Assembly (NCBI RefSeq): GCF_900115305.1 | Contig: NZ_FOVW01000010.1 | Location: 91,296-155,295, forward strand | From: Algoriphagus ornithinivorans | GTDB lineage: Bacteria > Bacteroidota > Bacteroidia > Cytophagales > Cyclobacteriaceae | Direction: 5' to 3' | Length of the DNA stretch: 64,000 bases | Part shown: positions 27,985-37,990 of the stretch, piece by piece | Position numbering within the stretch: the first letter of the stretch is position 1 | Layout of the letters: each line of letters starts with the position of its first letter | Position numbers and translations under genes: made by a program | Notes under the pieces: model-generated | What the model saw: only the letters and a program-made list of their open reading frames with translations | The model's database searches: none | What the model was told of the DNA's origin: nothing

Positions 27985-30111
27985 TTAATTCAATAAAATC
28001 TCGTCTATAAATACCCAGCCTTTTGCTCCGGCTCCAGGGTGCCAAGCTGGGAGTGAGGAAATTGGATTGAGCTTGACTTTTATTTTTTGAGGACTATTGC
28101 CTTGGATCTTGTATTGAAGTAATTCCGATCTGATTTCACCAATTTTTTCAGACTGTTTAGGTTGATCCCGAATGATACTTTTCCAACTACCATCTTCCCA
28201 GCTAAATATTTCAACCTGCGTAGGAGGGAAGATATAGGCACTTTCATGATATAATAAGCTTAAGCCTAAACTTTCCACATTTTGATTTTCAGGAATCTCA
28301 AACTCAGCTTCAAAGGCTTGTTCACTATAGCCTAGCCATTCCCCGGAAGTATGATTGTTTTTTCCCTTGATTTGATCAAAAAGTGTATTAGCTCCCTGAG
28401 CTTGATATCTTGGATTGGGAGCATTTAGAAGTTTTGAATCGGAAGGGCTCAGGCCTGACTTCATGAATACTGAGGATACAGTCGGCGAACTTTTCCAATC
28501 AGGAGCAAAGACTTTGGCTTTGATTTTTCCGGATTGATTGATCCAAATAGACTGCGAATAGATATGGCTATTGAGGCTATCAGGCTCAGTTCCGTCTAAA
28601 GTGTATCGAATCTCAGCCACTGGAATCGGATGACTGAGCACTAATTCCAAACTGTCTTTGAAAAGTGTTTTTGCCTGTGAAATTTTAGGAGGATTCAATT
28701 CATAAATTATCCCTTTACCATCAAATCCAAAATCAATTCTTGTGGTTGGTAGATTTTTTTTCAATTCATTTTTTTGAGAATCCGAAAGCCCAGTTTGCCA
28801 CAAGAAGAGCTTTTTCAAATTATTCATTTGAGACAAAATTTTGACACTTTCCTGCTGGAGGTTATTTCCTGAAAGCGCTAATTCTTGAAGGGATGATAGT
28901 TTTCCCAGTTGGGTAATTTGTTGAGAGGATAGTCCGGAAAAATTTAGTGAAAGCTTTTCCAAGTTATTGAAATCCTCCAAAAAGCCTAGATCCAGATTTT
29001 CCAAAGGCATTTTGTTGAGGCTTAGCTCTACCACCTGAGTTTTTACTTTTTTCAAATCATTAAGTGAAGCTGGGTCAAAGGCAGCTATTCCGAAATAAGA
29101 AACAGCCAAGGCTGGAGATTCAGGGTAAAGAGGCATGACCGTTCTATAAAAATTATTGAGCTCTTTTACAGTTTCAGGCGAAGCCGCTTCGAACTCATAC
29201 CTTCTTTCTGGCTGAAAGCGCAAGCTTGCAAATTGATATAGTTTACTTTCCTTTTCCAGCTCTTCCATTTTCTGGTCAAACTTTGCCCCATTCGCCACCC
29301 ACTCCTTTAAAATACTCAATTCTTCTTCAGAGAGTTGGGCCTTGTTTTTTGGAGGCATATGTTCCTTGGCATCCATCGGGAGGCTAATGCGCTGAACCAT
29401 CATGGAGTTTTCCAAATCTCCGGCCAATGCGAAAGGCCCTGTTTTACCTCCCTTTTGAATTCCTTCTAAATGATCCAGCCTTAATTCGCCTTTAATTTTG
29501 CCCTCTCTATGGCAAGTCACGCATTTTGCCTCCAGGATAGGCTGAACAATATCTCTGAATACCTCTGCTTCCGCCAAAGTAGGAAATTGACTTTCCTCTG
29601 GGTTTAACGGGGCTAATAAAAAGTCTTCCCCATGAGTTAGGTTAGCACCCCAGTGTCCTGTTAAAATAACTCCTATGGCTAAAATCACGGCAGAAAAGCC
29701 TATAGTTTTGGAGCTTATATTTCTGAAAAAATAGATGAAAATAGAAAAAGCAAATACCAAAAATCCAGCCCATTGATGCCAATTTAGAGACTCTCCTTCG
29801 TAATCTTCTTTTGCCAAAATTAAACCTGCGACTACGGTAATTCCTGCAAAATTAGCCCCTGCAAGAAAGATCAATTCGCCGATATTTTTGACCTCATTGT
29901 TTTCGCGGAGACTGGGTACTATAAAAAAGATGATGCCTGCAAGTAGTAGGACTATAGGAAAGTGCAAGAGTAGGGGATGGGATCTGCCTATTACTTGAAA
30001 GATGGACGGAAACTCCGTGCTTTCTGGAGCAAGACTGAGTACAATACTGAGCCCTAGCCAAACAAAAAGACAGTTTTCAAGCAGGTTACGGAGCGTTGAT
30101 TTTTCTCTCAT
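27985..30111 (-). CDS. Membrane protein with PSCyt1 haem domain, leucine-rich repeats and CHB_HEX_C-like module
   Basis: A 708-residue multidomain protein. Residues 1-155 contain five hydrophobic helices of DUF2231 type (SHPLLLHFPIVLLLAGIIFF). A planctomycete cytochrome domain (PSCyt1) follows with one haem site CVTCH (Cys197, Cys200, His201) and the MPPKNKAQLSEEEL distal segment. Leucine-rich repeats occupy about 355-460 (LEKLSLNFSGLSSQQITQLG). Next comes a chitobiase C-terminal-like beta module (AEIRYTLDGTEPDSLNSHIY), resembling the end of the neighbouring GH20 enzyme, and a C-terminal beta-sandwich that may bind carbohydrate. It is probably a membrane-tethered periplasmic electron carrier linked to sugar recognition. 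The reaction is unknown. Confidence 0.88.
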   Translation of the reverse strand: MREKSTLRNLLENCLFVWLGLSIVLSLAPESTEFPSIFQVIGRSHPLLLHFPIVLLLAGIIFFIVPSLRENNEVKNIGELIFLAGANFAGITVVAGLILAKEDYEGESLNWHQWAGFLVFAFSIFIYFFRNISSKTIGFSAVILAIGVILTGHWGANLTHGEDFLLAPLNPEESQFPTLAEAEVFRDIVQPILEAKCVTCHREGKIKGELRLDHLEGIQKGGKTGPFALAGDLENSMMVQRISLPMDAKEHMPPKNKAQLSEEELSILKEWVANGAKFDQKMEELEKESKLYQFASLRFQPERRYEFEAASPETVKELNNFYRTVMPLYPESPALAVSYFGIAAFDPASLNDLKKVKTQVVELSLNKMPLENLDLGFLEDFNNLEKLSLNFSGLSSQQITQLGKLSSLQELALSGNNLQQESVKILSQMNNLKKLFLWQTGLSDSQKNELKKNLPTTRIDFGFDGKGIIYELNPPKISQAKTLFKDSLELVLSHPIPVAEIRYTLDGTEPDSLNSHIYSQSIWINQSGKIKAKVFAPDWKSSPTVSSVFMKSGLSPSDSKLLNAPNPRYQAQGANTLFDQIKGKNNHTSGEWLGYSEQAFEAEFEIPENQNVESLGLSLLYHESAYIFPPTQVEIFSWEDGSWKSIIRDQPKQSEKIGEIRSELLQYKIQGNSPQKIKVKLNPISSLPAWHPGAGAKGWVFIDEILLN

Positions 30112-30114
30112 AAA

Positions 30115-31569
30115 TTAAGCGATCAGGTCTTTCACCACTTTGCCGGATACGTCAGTTAGTCTATATCTTCTGCCGAGATGTTTGTATGTCAGCTTCTCGT
30201 GATCTATGCCCAAAAGGTGTAAAACAGTAGCTTGAAAATCATGGACATGCACTGGGTTCTCAGCGATGTTGTAGCCGAATTCATCTGTTTCACCATACAC
30301 CATTCCGGATTTTACTCCTCCGCCTGCCATCCAAATGGAGAAAGCCCTGGGATGATGATCTCGTCCGTAGTTTTCCACTTGGATTTTGCCTTGACAATAA
30401 TTGGTTCGGCCAAACTCTCCACCCCATATCACCAAAGTTTCGTCTAATAAACCTCTTTGCTTCAAATCTGTGATTAAAGCAGCAGAGGCCTGATCCACAT
30501 CTTTGGCTTGCATGGCCATTTGATTGGGTAGGTTATCGTGTTGATCCCAACCCTGATGGTATAATTGAACAAATCGGACTCCGCTCTCAGAAAGCTTTCT
30601 TGCCAAAAGACAATTGGCAGCGTAAGTCCCTGGAACCAAACAGTCTGGTCCGTATAACTTGATTATAGAGTCGGGCTCTTTTGATACGTCCGTGATTTCA
30701 GGTACAGCAGTTTGCATTCTATAGGCCATCTCATATTGCTGAACTTTCGCTGTGATGGCCGGATCATTAAACTCCCGGAAACTCAAATCATTCATTGCAG
30801 CAATCTGATCAAGCATTTTTCTGCGCTCATCCCGGCTCATGGATTTAGGGTCTTTCAGGTATAAGACCGGGTCTTCGGAGTTTGAAAATTGAACCCCCTG
30901 ATGAGTTGCATCTAAAAATCCATTGCTCCAAAGCTTAGAATAAACCCCCTGCCCATTTCCTTTTCCTCTGCTCAGTAATACACAGAATGCCGGTAAGTTG
31001 CTATTCTCACTCCCCAAACCATAACTCAGCCATGAACCCATGCTTGGGCGATTACCGACTTGAGCACCAGTTTGGAAAAATGTCAAAGCAGGATCATGAT
31101 TGATTGCCTCTGTATGCATAGACTTGACTATGCATAAGTCATCCACTATGCTGGCTGTATGAGGGAAAATGGATGAAATCCATGCTCTGCTTTCCCCGTA
31201 TTGTTGAAAATCAAAATAGGAACCCACTAAGGGAAATTTTTCCTGTCCTGCGGTCATTCCCGTCAATCTCTGACCCATGCGAATAGACTCTGGGAGATCC
31301 TGTCCATAGTTTTTTTGCAGAAGAGGCTTATAATCGAAAGATTCTAATTGAGAAGGGGCACCATTTTGAAAAAGATAAATCACTCTTTTTGCTTTGGGAG
31401 CAAAATGAGGAAGAGCTGCCATAATTGCATCTTCGGATTCACTTCTTCCTGAAAAAAGATCAGGGACCAGCAATGAACCCAATGCTGCACTCCCAAGCCC
31501 AAGACTTAATCTGGAAAGAAATTTTCTTCTATTGAGATTTAATCCCTGTTCTAAGATTTCTTTTTCCAT
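30115..31569 (-). CDS. DUF1501 family protein with Tat signal
   Basis: A 484-residue exported protein. Arg14-Arg15 in NRRKFLSR followed by a hydrophobic stretch is a twin-arginine signal, so it is folded before export. The body matches DUF1501, a branch of the alkaline phosphatase/sulfatase fold: RVIYLFQNGAPSQLESFDYK, the active-site region MHTEAINHDPALTFFQTG and the metal site VIWGGEFGRTNYCQG with GRDHHPRAFSIWMAGGG. Members are always found next to DUF1549/DUF1553 cytochrome proteins, as here, one base after that gene. The catalysed reaction has not been established for any member that I know. Confidence 0.93.
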   Translation of the reverse strand: MEKEILEQGLNLNRRKFLSRLSLGLGSAALGSLLVPDLFSGRSESEDAIMAALPHFAPKAKRVIYLFQNGAPSQLESFDYKPLLQKNYGQDLPESIRMGQRLTGMTAGQEKFPLVGSYFDFQQYGESRAWISSIFPHTASIVDDLCIVKSMHTEAINHDPALTFFQTGAQVGNRPSMGSWLSYGLGSENSNLPAFCVLLSRGKGNGQGVYSKLWSNGFLDATHQGVQFSNSEDPVLYLKDPKSMSRDERRKMLDQIAAMNDLSFREFNDPAITAKVQQYEMAYRMQTAVPEITDVSKEPDSIIKLYGPDCLVPGTYAANCLLARKLSESGVRFVQLYHQGWDQHDNLPNQMAMQAKDVDQASAALITDLKQRGLLDETLVIWGGEFGRTNYCQGKIQVENYGRDHHPRAFSIWMAGGGVKSGMVYGETDEFGYNIAENPVHVHDFQATVLHLLGIDHEKLTYKHLGRRYRLTDVSGKVVKDLIA

Positions 31570-31570
31570 G

Positions 31571-33886
31571 TTAGATTTTGGTTATTGTTTCTTCCAGGTT
31601 GTAAAGGCTCACAATTACCTGCATCAAAGCAGCAGTTTCGGCATTGATATGATTTTCTTCCAGAGGGTATTCTCCTACCTCTAAGCTTTCTTTGACTTGG
31701 TTTGGATAGGACTGAAACCTTTTCAGCTGGTCATCATAATAACTCATCAAAAGCCTCGATTCTTTGGAGCTCATTGGCCTGCATAGAATTCTTAGAAATG
31801 CATCTTCTATTGCAGTTTTGGATTCAGTTTCCTGAGTCATTAATCTGGAGGCTAATACTCTAGAAGCTTCTAGAATTAAAGGATCATTCAGCATGACCAA
31901 AGCTTGCAATGGAGTGTTGGTTCTCCCTCTTCCTACCTCGCATCTATCTCTATTACTTGAATCAAATATGATGGCTTTGGGTGGAGGAACGGTGAGTTTG
32001 ATGAAATTGTAAAGTCCTCGTCGATAAAGGCTTTTTCCATGATCTTGAACATAGGTTGCCAGCACTCCACGTCCCGATGATGCTGCCTCCCAGATGCCTT
32101 CTGGCTGATAGGGTTTAACGCTAGGTCCACCCACCTGATTAACCAATAAACCGCTACTGGCCAGAACTAGATCTTGAATGTTTTCAGCTGGTAATCTTAA
32201 TCTAGGTGCTCTTGCCAGGTAAATATTTTCCGGATCTTTATTGAGATGCTGTCTAGTGATTTTTGCGGATTGTTGATAGGTGGCAGAGCTGACAATCTGT
32301 TTCATTAAACGCTTGATATCCCAGCCATTTTCCATAAAATCTACTGCGAGCCAATCCAATAATTCCGGGTGGGAGGGAAGATCTCCCTGCATTCCAAAAT
32401 CTCCCGCTGATTTGACTATTCCAGTTCCGAATATTTCCTGCCAAATAAGATTAACAAAAACTCGGGCTGTCAATGGATTATCTCTATTGGTAGCCCATTG
32501 AGCCAATCCCAGTCTGTTTTGAGGAAGATTATTAGGAAATTCAAGGATTGAAGCTGGCGTAGAAGGGTTCACTGGACTAGTGGGAGCATCATATACTCCT
32601 CTATCTAAAATGTAGGTTGTTCTGGCTTTCTCACCTTCTAACTCACCCATAACAGAAACAGATAATTTGCTTGTGTCCTGATAATTGATGAAGTCTAAAA
32701 TACCGCTCAAGTCTTCCCGTTCTATCCATAGAATGGGAGTTTTAGCGGGCTTTGAAATACTCACATCTCCCTCGTAGCCTTTTTCTGGGCTATTATTGAA
32801 GAAGGCGAAAAATTCATAATATTCTTTCTGAGAGAATGGATCATATTTATGATCGTGGCATTGAGCACATTCCATAGTAATGCCCAATATTCCCTTGCTG
32901 AAGGTATTGGTCTTATCCAGCACATATTCTACTCTATATTCTTCATCAATAACCCCGCCTTCTTCAGTGTATTTATGGTTTCTATTGAAAGCGGTGGCTA
33001 AAATCTGTTTTTTGGTTGGGTTTGGCAATAAGTCTCCTGCAATCTGCCAGGTGATGAATTGATCATAGGGAAGATTTGCGTTTAATGAGTGGATCACCCA
33101 ATCCCTGTATGGCCACTGGGTTCGAATGTTGTCATCCTGATACCCATAGCTATCGGCATATCTGGAAATATCCATCCATAGAATTGCCAGTTTTTCTCCA
33201 AAAGAATTTTGTGCAAGTAAATTGTCAATCAACTTTTCATAATTGCCAGACTCGTCCAGGTCAGAAAATTGCTGTAGAATCGCTGGGCTAGGAGGGAGTC
33301 CAGTCAAATCCAGACTAACACGCTTGATCAATTCATAGGATTCTGCTTTTGGATTAGGCTTTAAACCCTTTTCCTTCATCTTTTGAAGGGTGAATTGATC
33401 TATTTCATTCTTGGTCCATTCAGTTTTTGGAGGGAGTTTGCCCTTTTCAGCTCTTACAAAAGCCCAATGAGGTTCGTATTTTGCGCCTTGTTCTATCCAT
33501 TTTTTAATCAGTGCAATTTCTCCTTCGCTCAGCTTTAGGTTAGATTCAGGAGGAGGCATGATTTCTGAAGGATCAAGAGAACTGATTCTATGATATGCCT
33601 CCGATTCTTCAGGTTTTCCTGATACCAAAGCAAACTTTCCCGGATTTTCCTTCAAGACCTTAAATGCAGAACTTTCCAAGTCTAATCTGAGATCGGCTTC
33701 TCTTTTGTTAGCATCAGGACCATGGCAGGCAAAGCACTTATCAGATAATATGGGTCGGATATGGAAATTGTAACTTACTTGGTCTATAGATTCCAGTGAG
33801 TCATATTCTGTATTGCTTGGTTCGCATGACCAAAAAAATGGAACTAAAAGAATTAAAGCATAAATATTTCGCCTCTTGAAAACCAT
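31571..33886 (-). CDS. PSCyt1/DUF1549/DUF1553 planctomycete-type cytochrome lipoprotein
   Basis: The first gene of the operon, 771 residues. A lipoprotein signal ends at Cys21 (FFWSC). The PSCyt1 domain has a single haem site CFACH (Cys51-His55) and the distal IMPPPES segment. DUF1549 (PSCyt2) follows with DLTGLPPSPA, ISRYADSYGYQDDN and a second CxxCH, MECAQCHDHKYDP. DUF1553 (PSD1) occupies the C-terminal half (LTARVFVNLIWQEIFGTGIV, RRGLYNF, NRDRCEVGRGRTNTPLQALV). It is expected in the periplasm or outer surface as an electron-transfer partner of the DUF1501 protein. Known from Planctomycetes and some Bacteroidota, with no proven substrate. Confidence 0.93.
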   Translation of the reverse strand: MVFKRRNIYALILLVPFFWSCEPSNTEYDSLESIDQVSYNFHIRPILSDKCFACHGPDANKREADLRLDLESSAFKVLKENPGKFALVSGKPEESEAYHRISSLDPSEIMPPPESNLKLSEGEIALIKKWIEQGAKYEPHWAFVRAEKGKLPPKTEWTKNEIDQFTLQKMKEKGLKPNPKAESYELIKRVSLDLTGLPPSPAILQQFSDLDESGNYEKLIDNLLAQNSFGEKLAILWMDISRYADSYGYQDDNIRTQWPYRDWVIHSLNANLPYDQFITWQIAGDLLPNPTKKQILATAFNRNHKYTEEGGVIDEEYRVEYVLDKTNTFSKGILGITMECAQCHDHKYDPFSQKEYYEFFAFFNNSPEKGYEGDVSISKPAKTPILWIEREDLSGILDFINYQDTSKLSVSVMGELEGEKARTTYILDRGVYDAPTSPVNPSTPASILEFPNNLPQNRLGLAQWATNRDNPLTARVFVNLIWQEIFGTGIVKSAGDFGMQGDLPSHPELLDWLAVDFMENGWDIKRLMKQIVSSATYQQSAKITRQHLNKDPENIYLARAPRLRLPAENIQDLVLASSGLLVNQVGGPSVKPYQPEGIWEAASSGRGVLATYVQDHGKSLYRRGLYNFIKLTVPPPKAIIFDSSNRDRCEVGRGRTNTPLQALVMLNDPLILEASRVLASRLMTQETESKTAIEDAFLRILCRPMSSKESRLLMSYYDDQLKRFQSYPNQVKESLEVGEYPLEENHINAETAALMQVIVSLYNLEETITKI

Positions 33887-33977
33887 AAAAGGGATTATTT
33901 TGGTATTTCAAGTTATGGAAAAATTTTAAAAAAGTAAGAGTCGTTTTTGATTAATTTTTATTTACCAAGGCAATAAA

Positions 33978-34001
33978 AAAGCCACCTGAAAAGGTGGCTT
34001 T
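33978..34001 (-). terminator. Terminator after accC
   Basis: A perfect 10-base-pair stem (AAAGCCACCT with AGGTGGCTTT) with a GAAA loop. On the minus strand it is followed by a run of T, 22 bases after the accC stop codon. Confidence 0.85.
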
Positions 34002-34023
34002 AATTATTTTTATTTATTCAATA

Positions 34024-35373
34024 TCAGCTCTTTATCACTGAGAAATCAAATGATTCCAAGAATTTGGTGGTAAAGTTTCCTGCCTTGAATTGCTCATTTT
34101 CCAGCAAAGCAATGTGGAAAGGAATAGTGGTTTTAATACCATCAATTACAAACTCTTCCAAGGCTCTTTTCATTCTTACGATCACCTCTTCTCTACTTTG
34201 ACCACTTACGATCAACTTGGCAATCATGGAGTCATAGTTTGGTGGAATAACATAGCCTGCGTAGACATGCGAGTCAACCCGAACTCCACGTCCTCCTGGG
34301 ATATGAAGGTTTTGAATTTTACCAGGACTTGGTCTGAAACCATTGGCAGGATCTTCTGCATTGATTCTACACTCCATTGCAAAGAGTTTAGGGAAGTAAT
34401 TTCTTCCTGAGATTTTCTCACCTGCAGCTACCTTGATTTGTTCTTTGATCAGGTCAAAATCAGTCACCTCTTCTGTAATTGGATGCTCTACCTGAATTCG
34501 GGTATTCATCTCCATGAAGTAGAAGTTTCTGTCTTTATCGACCAAGAATTCTATTGTACCTGCTCCCTCATAGCCTATGGCCTCAGCGCCTTTGATAGCA
34601 GCTTTACCCATAGCTTCTCTAAGTTCATCTGTGATGAATGGGGAAGGAGTTTCCTCTACCAGCTTCTGATGTCTTCTCTGAATAGAGCAGTCTCTTTCTG
34701 ATAAGTGGCATGCTTTTCCTCTGCTATCGCCGACAATTTGAATTTCAATATGTCTAGGCTCCTCAACAAATTTTTCAAGATATAATCCATCATTGCCAAA
34801 GGCAGCTCCAGATTCCATTTTTGCATCATCCCATGCTTTTTTGAAATCTTTGTCTTCTTTAACAATTCTCATTCCTCGACCACCGCCACCTGCGGTTGCC
34901 TTGAGGATAACAGGGTAACCCATTTCATTGGCCAGTTTTAAGCCTTGCTCGATGGAGTCCAAAAGACCTTCTGAACCTGGAATAGTCGGAACACCTGCTG
35001 CTTTCATGGTTGCTTTAGCAGTAGCTTTATCACCCATCTGGGCGATCATATCCGGAGATGCTCCAATGAATTTGATTCCGTATTCATCACAAATTCTTGA
35101 GAATTCAGCATTCTCAGAAAGGAACCCATAACCCGGATGAATAGCGTCTGCATTGGTAATTTCAGCAGCGGCAATTATTCTGGGAATATTGAGATAAGAT
35201 TCTCTACTTGGAGCCGGGCCGATGCAAACTGCTTCATCTGCAAAGCGAACGTGCAGGGAATCCTTGTCTGCTGTAGAGTATACAGCTACAGTTTTAATTC
35301 CCATTTCCTTGCAAGTTCGAATTACTCTTAGAGCAATTTCACCTCGGTTGGCTATTAATATTTTTTTAAACAC
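34024..35373 (-). CDS. accC: Acetyl-CoA carboxylase, biotin carboxylase subunit
   Basis: A 449-residue cytoplasmic enzyme that carboxylates the biotin on BCCP with bicarbonate and ATP, the first step of fatty acid synthesis. It begins [20 protein letters not shown], the conserved N-terminal fold, and has the ATP-grasp glycine loop [14 protein letters not shown], the biotin carboxylase motif [15 protein letters not shown] and the metal/active-site region [20 protein letters not shown]. Length is standard. It lies 24 bases downstream of accB, in the usual accB-accC order, and ends in a terminator. Confidence 0.98.
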   Translation of the reverse strand: MFKKILIANRGEIALRVIRTCKEMGIKTVAVYSTADKDSLHVRFADEAVCIGPAPSRESYLNIPRIIAAAEITNADAIHPGYGFLSENAEFSRICDEYGIKFIGASPDMIAQMGDKATAKATMKAAGVPTIPGSEGLLDSIEQGLKLANEMGYPVILKATAGGGGRGMRIVKEDKDFKKAWDDAKMESGAAFGNDGLYLEKFVEEPRHIEIQIVGDSRGKACHLSERDCSIQRRHQKLVEETPSPFITDELREAMGKAAIKGAEAIGYEGAGTIEFLVDKDRNFYFMEMNTRIQVEHPITEEVTDFDLIKEQIKVAAGEKISGRNYFPKLFAMECRINAEDPANGFRPSPGKIQNLHIPGGRGVRVDSHVYAGYVIPPNYDSMIAKLIVSGQSREEVIVRMKRALEEFVIDGIKTTIPFHIALLENEQFKAGNFTTKFLESFDFSVIKS

Positions 35374-35397
35374 AGCGATTTATTTTTAGTGGAAAAA

Positions 35398-35883
35398 TTA
35401 ACCTGCTGGATCTACCAAGAACAATGGTTGATCGTATTCAACTGGTGTTGCATTGGAAACTAAGATCTTTACAATCTTACCGGAAATTTCGGATTCGATT
35501 TCGTTGAAAAGTTTCATCGCTTCGATGATACAAACGGTCTGTCCAGCCTTGATGGTGTCACCTACATTTACAAATGCAGGAGCATCAGGGTTAGGAGTGA
35601 GATAGAAGGTTCCGATCATCGGGGACTTAATTTCTACCAAATTAGAGCTTGCCGCAGCTGGAGCCTCAGAAGCAGCAGGTTGAGGTGCTGGCGCTGGCGC
35701 TGGAGCAGGTGCTGCAGCTGGCTGAGGAGCCGGAGCTGATTCCACCACTCTTACTTGAGCAGACTCTGCATATTTCTTGATAGAAAGTTCGAATTCTTCT
35801 GTTTTGATTTTTACTTCAGCCAGACCAGAATTCGAGATATAGTCGATTAATTCCTGAATTTCTTTTGCTTTCATAGGTTTCAT
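35398..35883 (-). CDS. accB: Acetyl-CoA carboxylase, biotin carboxyl carrier protein
   Basis: A 161-residue carrier protein. The C-terminal biotinyl domain carries the biotinylation motif EAMKLFNEIE, with Lys as the site for biotin. An N-terminal helical segment (AKEIQELIDYISNSGLAEVK) precedes a flexible linker rich in Ala and Pro, as usual in BCCP. It shuttles the carboxyl group from accC to the carboxyltransferase. An internal ATG three codons downstream (MKAKEIQ) could also be the start. It is separated from efp by a terminator-like hairpin, so the accBC pair may depend on read-through or on its own promoter. Confidence 0.97.
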   Translation of the reverse strand: MKPMKAKEIQELIDYISNSGLAEVKIKTEEFELSIKKYAESAQVRVVESAPAPQPAAAPAPAPAPAPQPAASEAPAAASSNLVEIKSPMIGTFYLTPNPDAPAFVNVGDTIKAGQTVCIIEAMKLFNEIESEISGKIVKILVSNATPVEYDQPLFLVDPAG

Positions 35884-35923
35884 GTTTTGGATTGCCTCTC
35901 GGCAGGGTTGGGTTTAAAACAAT

Positions 35924-35957
35924 AAAGCTGTGTAATTTACTAAAATCACACAGCTTT
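35924..35957 (-). terminator. Hairpin between efp and accB
   Basis: A 10-base-pair stem (AAAGCTGTGT with ACACAGCTTT) with a 14-base loop, five bases after the efp stop codon. The T-run on the minus side is short, so termination may be partial and set the efp to accBC ratio. Confidence 0.65.
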
Positions 35958-35962
35958 TGATT

Positions 35963-36526
35963 TTATTTTACTCGTTCGGAATATGAACCATCACGAGTGT
36001 CTACCTTGATCATGGTGTCCTGATCTACAAAAAGAGGAACCATCACAGTAGCACCTGTTTCAACAGTTGCCGGCTTCAAGGCATTAGTAGCAGTATCACC
36101 TTTGATACCCGGCTCGGTATAGGTGATCATCAATTCAACAAATGGAGGTAATTCCACAGAAAGTGGAGTTTCAGTCTCATCGTGGATCAAAATATCCACA
36201 AGCTGACCATCTTTCAATAAATCAGAACGCTCGATCAGTTTTTCTTCGATCATGATTTGTTCGAAGGTATTGGTATCCATAAAGTTGTAACCCATGTCAT
36301 CCTTGTACAGGAATTGATGAGGTCTTTTTTCAACTCTTGCAGTGGTTACCTTTTCACCTGCGTTGAAAGTCTTATCCAAAGTTTTGGCAGAGGTAAGACT
36401 TTTCAATTTTGTTCTGACGAAAGCAGCTCCTTTTCCTGGCTTTACGTGCTGAAATTCTACAATGGTCCAAATGTCATTGTTCATTTCAAGGCACAATCCA
36501 TTTTTAAAATCTGCAGTACTTGCCAT
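35963..36526 (-). CDS. efp: Elongation factor P
   Basis: A 187-residue translation factor with the three beta-barrel domains of EF-P. The loop [10 protein letters not shown] places a lysine (Lys32) at the position modified in many bacteria. It relieves ribosomes stalled at polyproline stretches. The end [13 protein letters not shown] is the conserved C-terminus. It is 23 bases downstream of fabH, and the two are likely co-transcribed from the fabH promoter. No EpmA/B-type modification genes are in view. Confidence 0.98.
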   Translation of the reverse strand: MASTADFKNGLCLEMNNDIWTIVEFQHVKPGKGAAFVRTKLKSLTSAKTLDKTFNAGEKVTTARVEKRPHQFLYKDDMGYNFMDTNTFEQIMIEEKLIERSDLLKDGQLVDILIHDETETPLSVELPPFVELMITYTEPGIKGDTATNALKPATVETGATVMVPLFVDQDTMIKVDTRDGSYSERVK

Positions 36527-36549
36527 ATATATTTGAGTTTATTTTTTCC

Positions 36550-37548
36550 TTATTTGGGGTCGTAAGCCCATTTCACATAAATAGATCCCCAAGTAAATCC
36601 ACCACCAAAAGCAGCCAAAATCAAATTGTCTCCTTTTTTGAGTTGACTTTCATAGTCCCAAAGACAAAGTGGAATAGTGGCGGCAGTGGTATTGCCATAG
36701 CGTTCAATATTCATCATTACTTTTTCTGGACCTACTCCCATTCTGTTGGCTGTAGCATCTATGATTCTCTTATTTGCCTGATGGGGAACAAGCCAAGCTA
36801 CATCGTCTCCAGTCAATCCGTTTCTTTCCATCACTTCAGCACTTACATCTGCCATGTTGGTTACAGCAAATTTAAACACTGTTGAACCTTCTTGGTAGGC
36901 GAAATGCTCTCTTGCTTCAACTGTTTGATGAGTGGCTGGCTTACGGCTTCCTCCTGCTTTCATGTGTAGGTAAGGTTCTCCTGATCCATCAGATCTCAAA
37001 ATCGCATCTCTGATACCATATTCACTGGTGGTAGCTTCCAGTAGTACTGCTCCTGCACCGTCTCCAAAGAGGATACAGGTTGTTCTATCCTGATAATCTA
37101 CGATGGATGACATTTTATCAGCACCAACTACCACTACTTTTTTGTGGGTTCCCGCTTGAATAAATTGAGCCCCTAACTGAAGTGCGTAAAGGAATCCTGA
37201 ACAAGCAGCAGAAATATCAAAGCTGAAGCTCTTTTTTGCTCCGACTTTGTCCGCTATGATGTTGGCTGTTGCCGGAAAGGGCATGTCAGGAGTGACAGTC
37301 GCACAGATGATCAATTCCACATCCATTGGGTCGGTACCGGTTTTTTCCAACAGTCCTTTGACTGCTGCTGCGCCCATTACCGAGGATCCTTGGTTTTCTC
37401 CTTTGAGAATTCTTCTTTCCTTGATTCCTGTTCTCGAGGTGATCCATTCATCATTGGTCTCGACCAGTTTTTCAAGTTCTTTGTTTGTCAGACGGTACTC
37501 AGGTACATATCCCTGAATCCCGGTGATCATGGCTCTTAGTTGCTCCAT
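36550..37548 (-). CDS. fabH: 3-oxoacyl-ACP synthase III
   Basis: A 332-residue condensing enzyme that starts fatty acid chains from acyl-CoA and malonyl-ACP. The Cys-His-Asn triad is present in [20 protein letters not shown] and [13 protein letters not shown]. The start is set at the ATG of [20 protein letters not shown]; a TTG eight codons earlier and an ATG six codons later are alternatives. plsX, often found before fabH, is absent here, with rpmF and yceD directly upstream. A promoter-like pair and the rpmF terminator separate it from rpmF. Confidence 0.97.
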   Translation of the reverse strand: MEQLRAMITGIQGYVPEYRLTNKELEKLVETNDEWITSRTGIKERRILKGENQGSSVMGAAAVKGLLEKTGTDPMDVELIICATVTPDMPFPATANIIADKVGAKKSFSFDISAACSGFLYALQLGAQFIQAGTHKKVVVVGADKMSSIVDYQDRTTCILFGDGAGAVLLEATTSEYGIRDAILRSDGSGEPYLHMKAGGSRKPATHQTVEAREHFAYQEGSTVFKFAVTNMADVSAEVMERNGLTGDDVAWLVPHQANKRIIDATANRMGVGPEKVMMNIERYGNTTAATIPLCLWDYESQLKKGDNLILAAFGGGFTWGSIYVKWAYDPK

Positions 37549-37622
37549 TTGATTTTGTTTTTCCAAAGACAATTCAAAAAGTCTTTGATTTTCTTAGGTT
37601 GATAGGTTTTGCTAAGGAAGGT

Positions 37623-37654
37623 CAAAAATATTACAATTGCTTCTTACCACCAAA
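37623..37654 (-). promoter_or_regulatory. Probable fabH promoter
   Basis: On the minus strand TTTG (37654-37651), a 20-base spacer and TATTTTTG (37630-37623) match the Bacteroidota consensus exactly. It is placed after the rpmF terminator and about 75 bases before the fabH start. Confidence 0.65.
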
Positions 37655-37717
37655 ATTAATCCGTTTATGACAGCTAAGTCATTGGTTAAATGAGTCTTGG
37701 AATTAGCTGAAAAACAA

Positions 37718-37745
37718 AAATCCATCCCGTTTCGGGGATGGATTT
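37718..37745 (-). terminator. Terminator after rpmF
   Basis: An 11-base-pair stem (AAATCCATCCC with GGGATGGATTT) with a 6-base loop, followed on the minus strand by TTTTTGTTTTT. It lies 24 bases after the rpmF stop. Confidence 0.85.
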
Positions 37746-37769
37746 CAATTTTATGAGTTAAATATTGGA

Positions 37770-37961
37770 TTAAGCCAATACCTCTTTTTCGATGATCACC
37801 TGACCTTTGTAATACAACTTACCGTCCAACCAGAATGCTCTGTGAGGAAGGTGCATTTCGCCAGTTGTAGGACATTTAGCCATACCAGGAGCCTCTAACT
37901 TGTAATGAGTTCTTCTTTTATCTCTTCTGGTTTTCGAAATTTTGCGTTTAGGATGTGCCAT
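37770..37961 (-). CDS. rpmF: 50S ribosomal protein L32
   Basis: A 63-residue basic protein beginning [20 protein letters not shown], the invariant start of L32. Only one cysteine (AKCPTTGE) is seen, so this is the form without the four-cysteine zinc ribbon. It follows yceD by 29 bases, an arrangement conserved across bacteria, and ends at a strong terminator. Confidence 0.98.
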   Translation of the reverse strand: MAHPKRKISKTRRDKRRTHYKLEAPGMAKCPTTGEMHLPHRAFWLDGKLYYKGQVIIEKEVLA

Positions 37962-37990
37962 TTTATGCGTGGTTTATGATTTCTCGTTCT

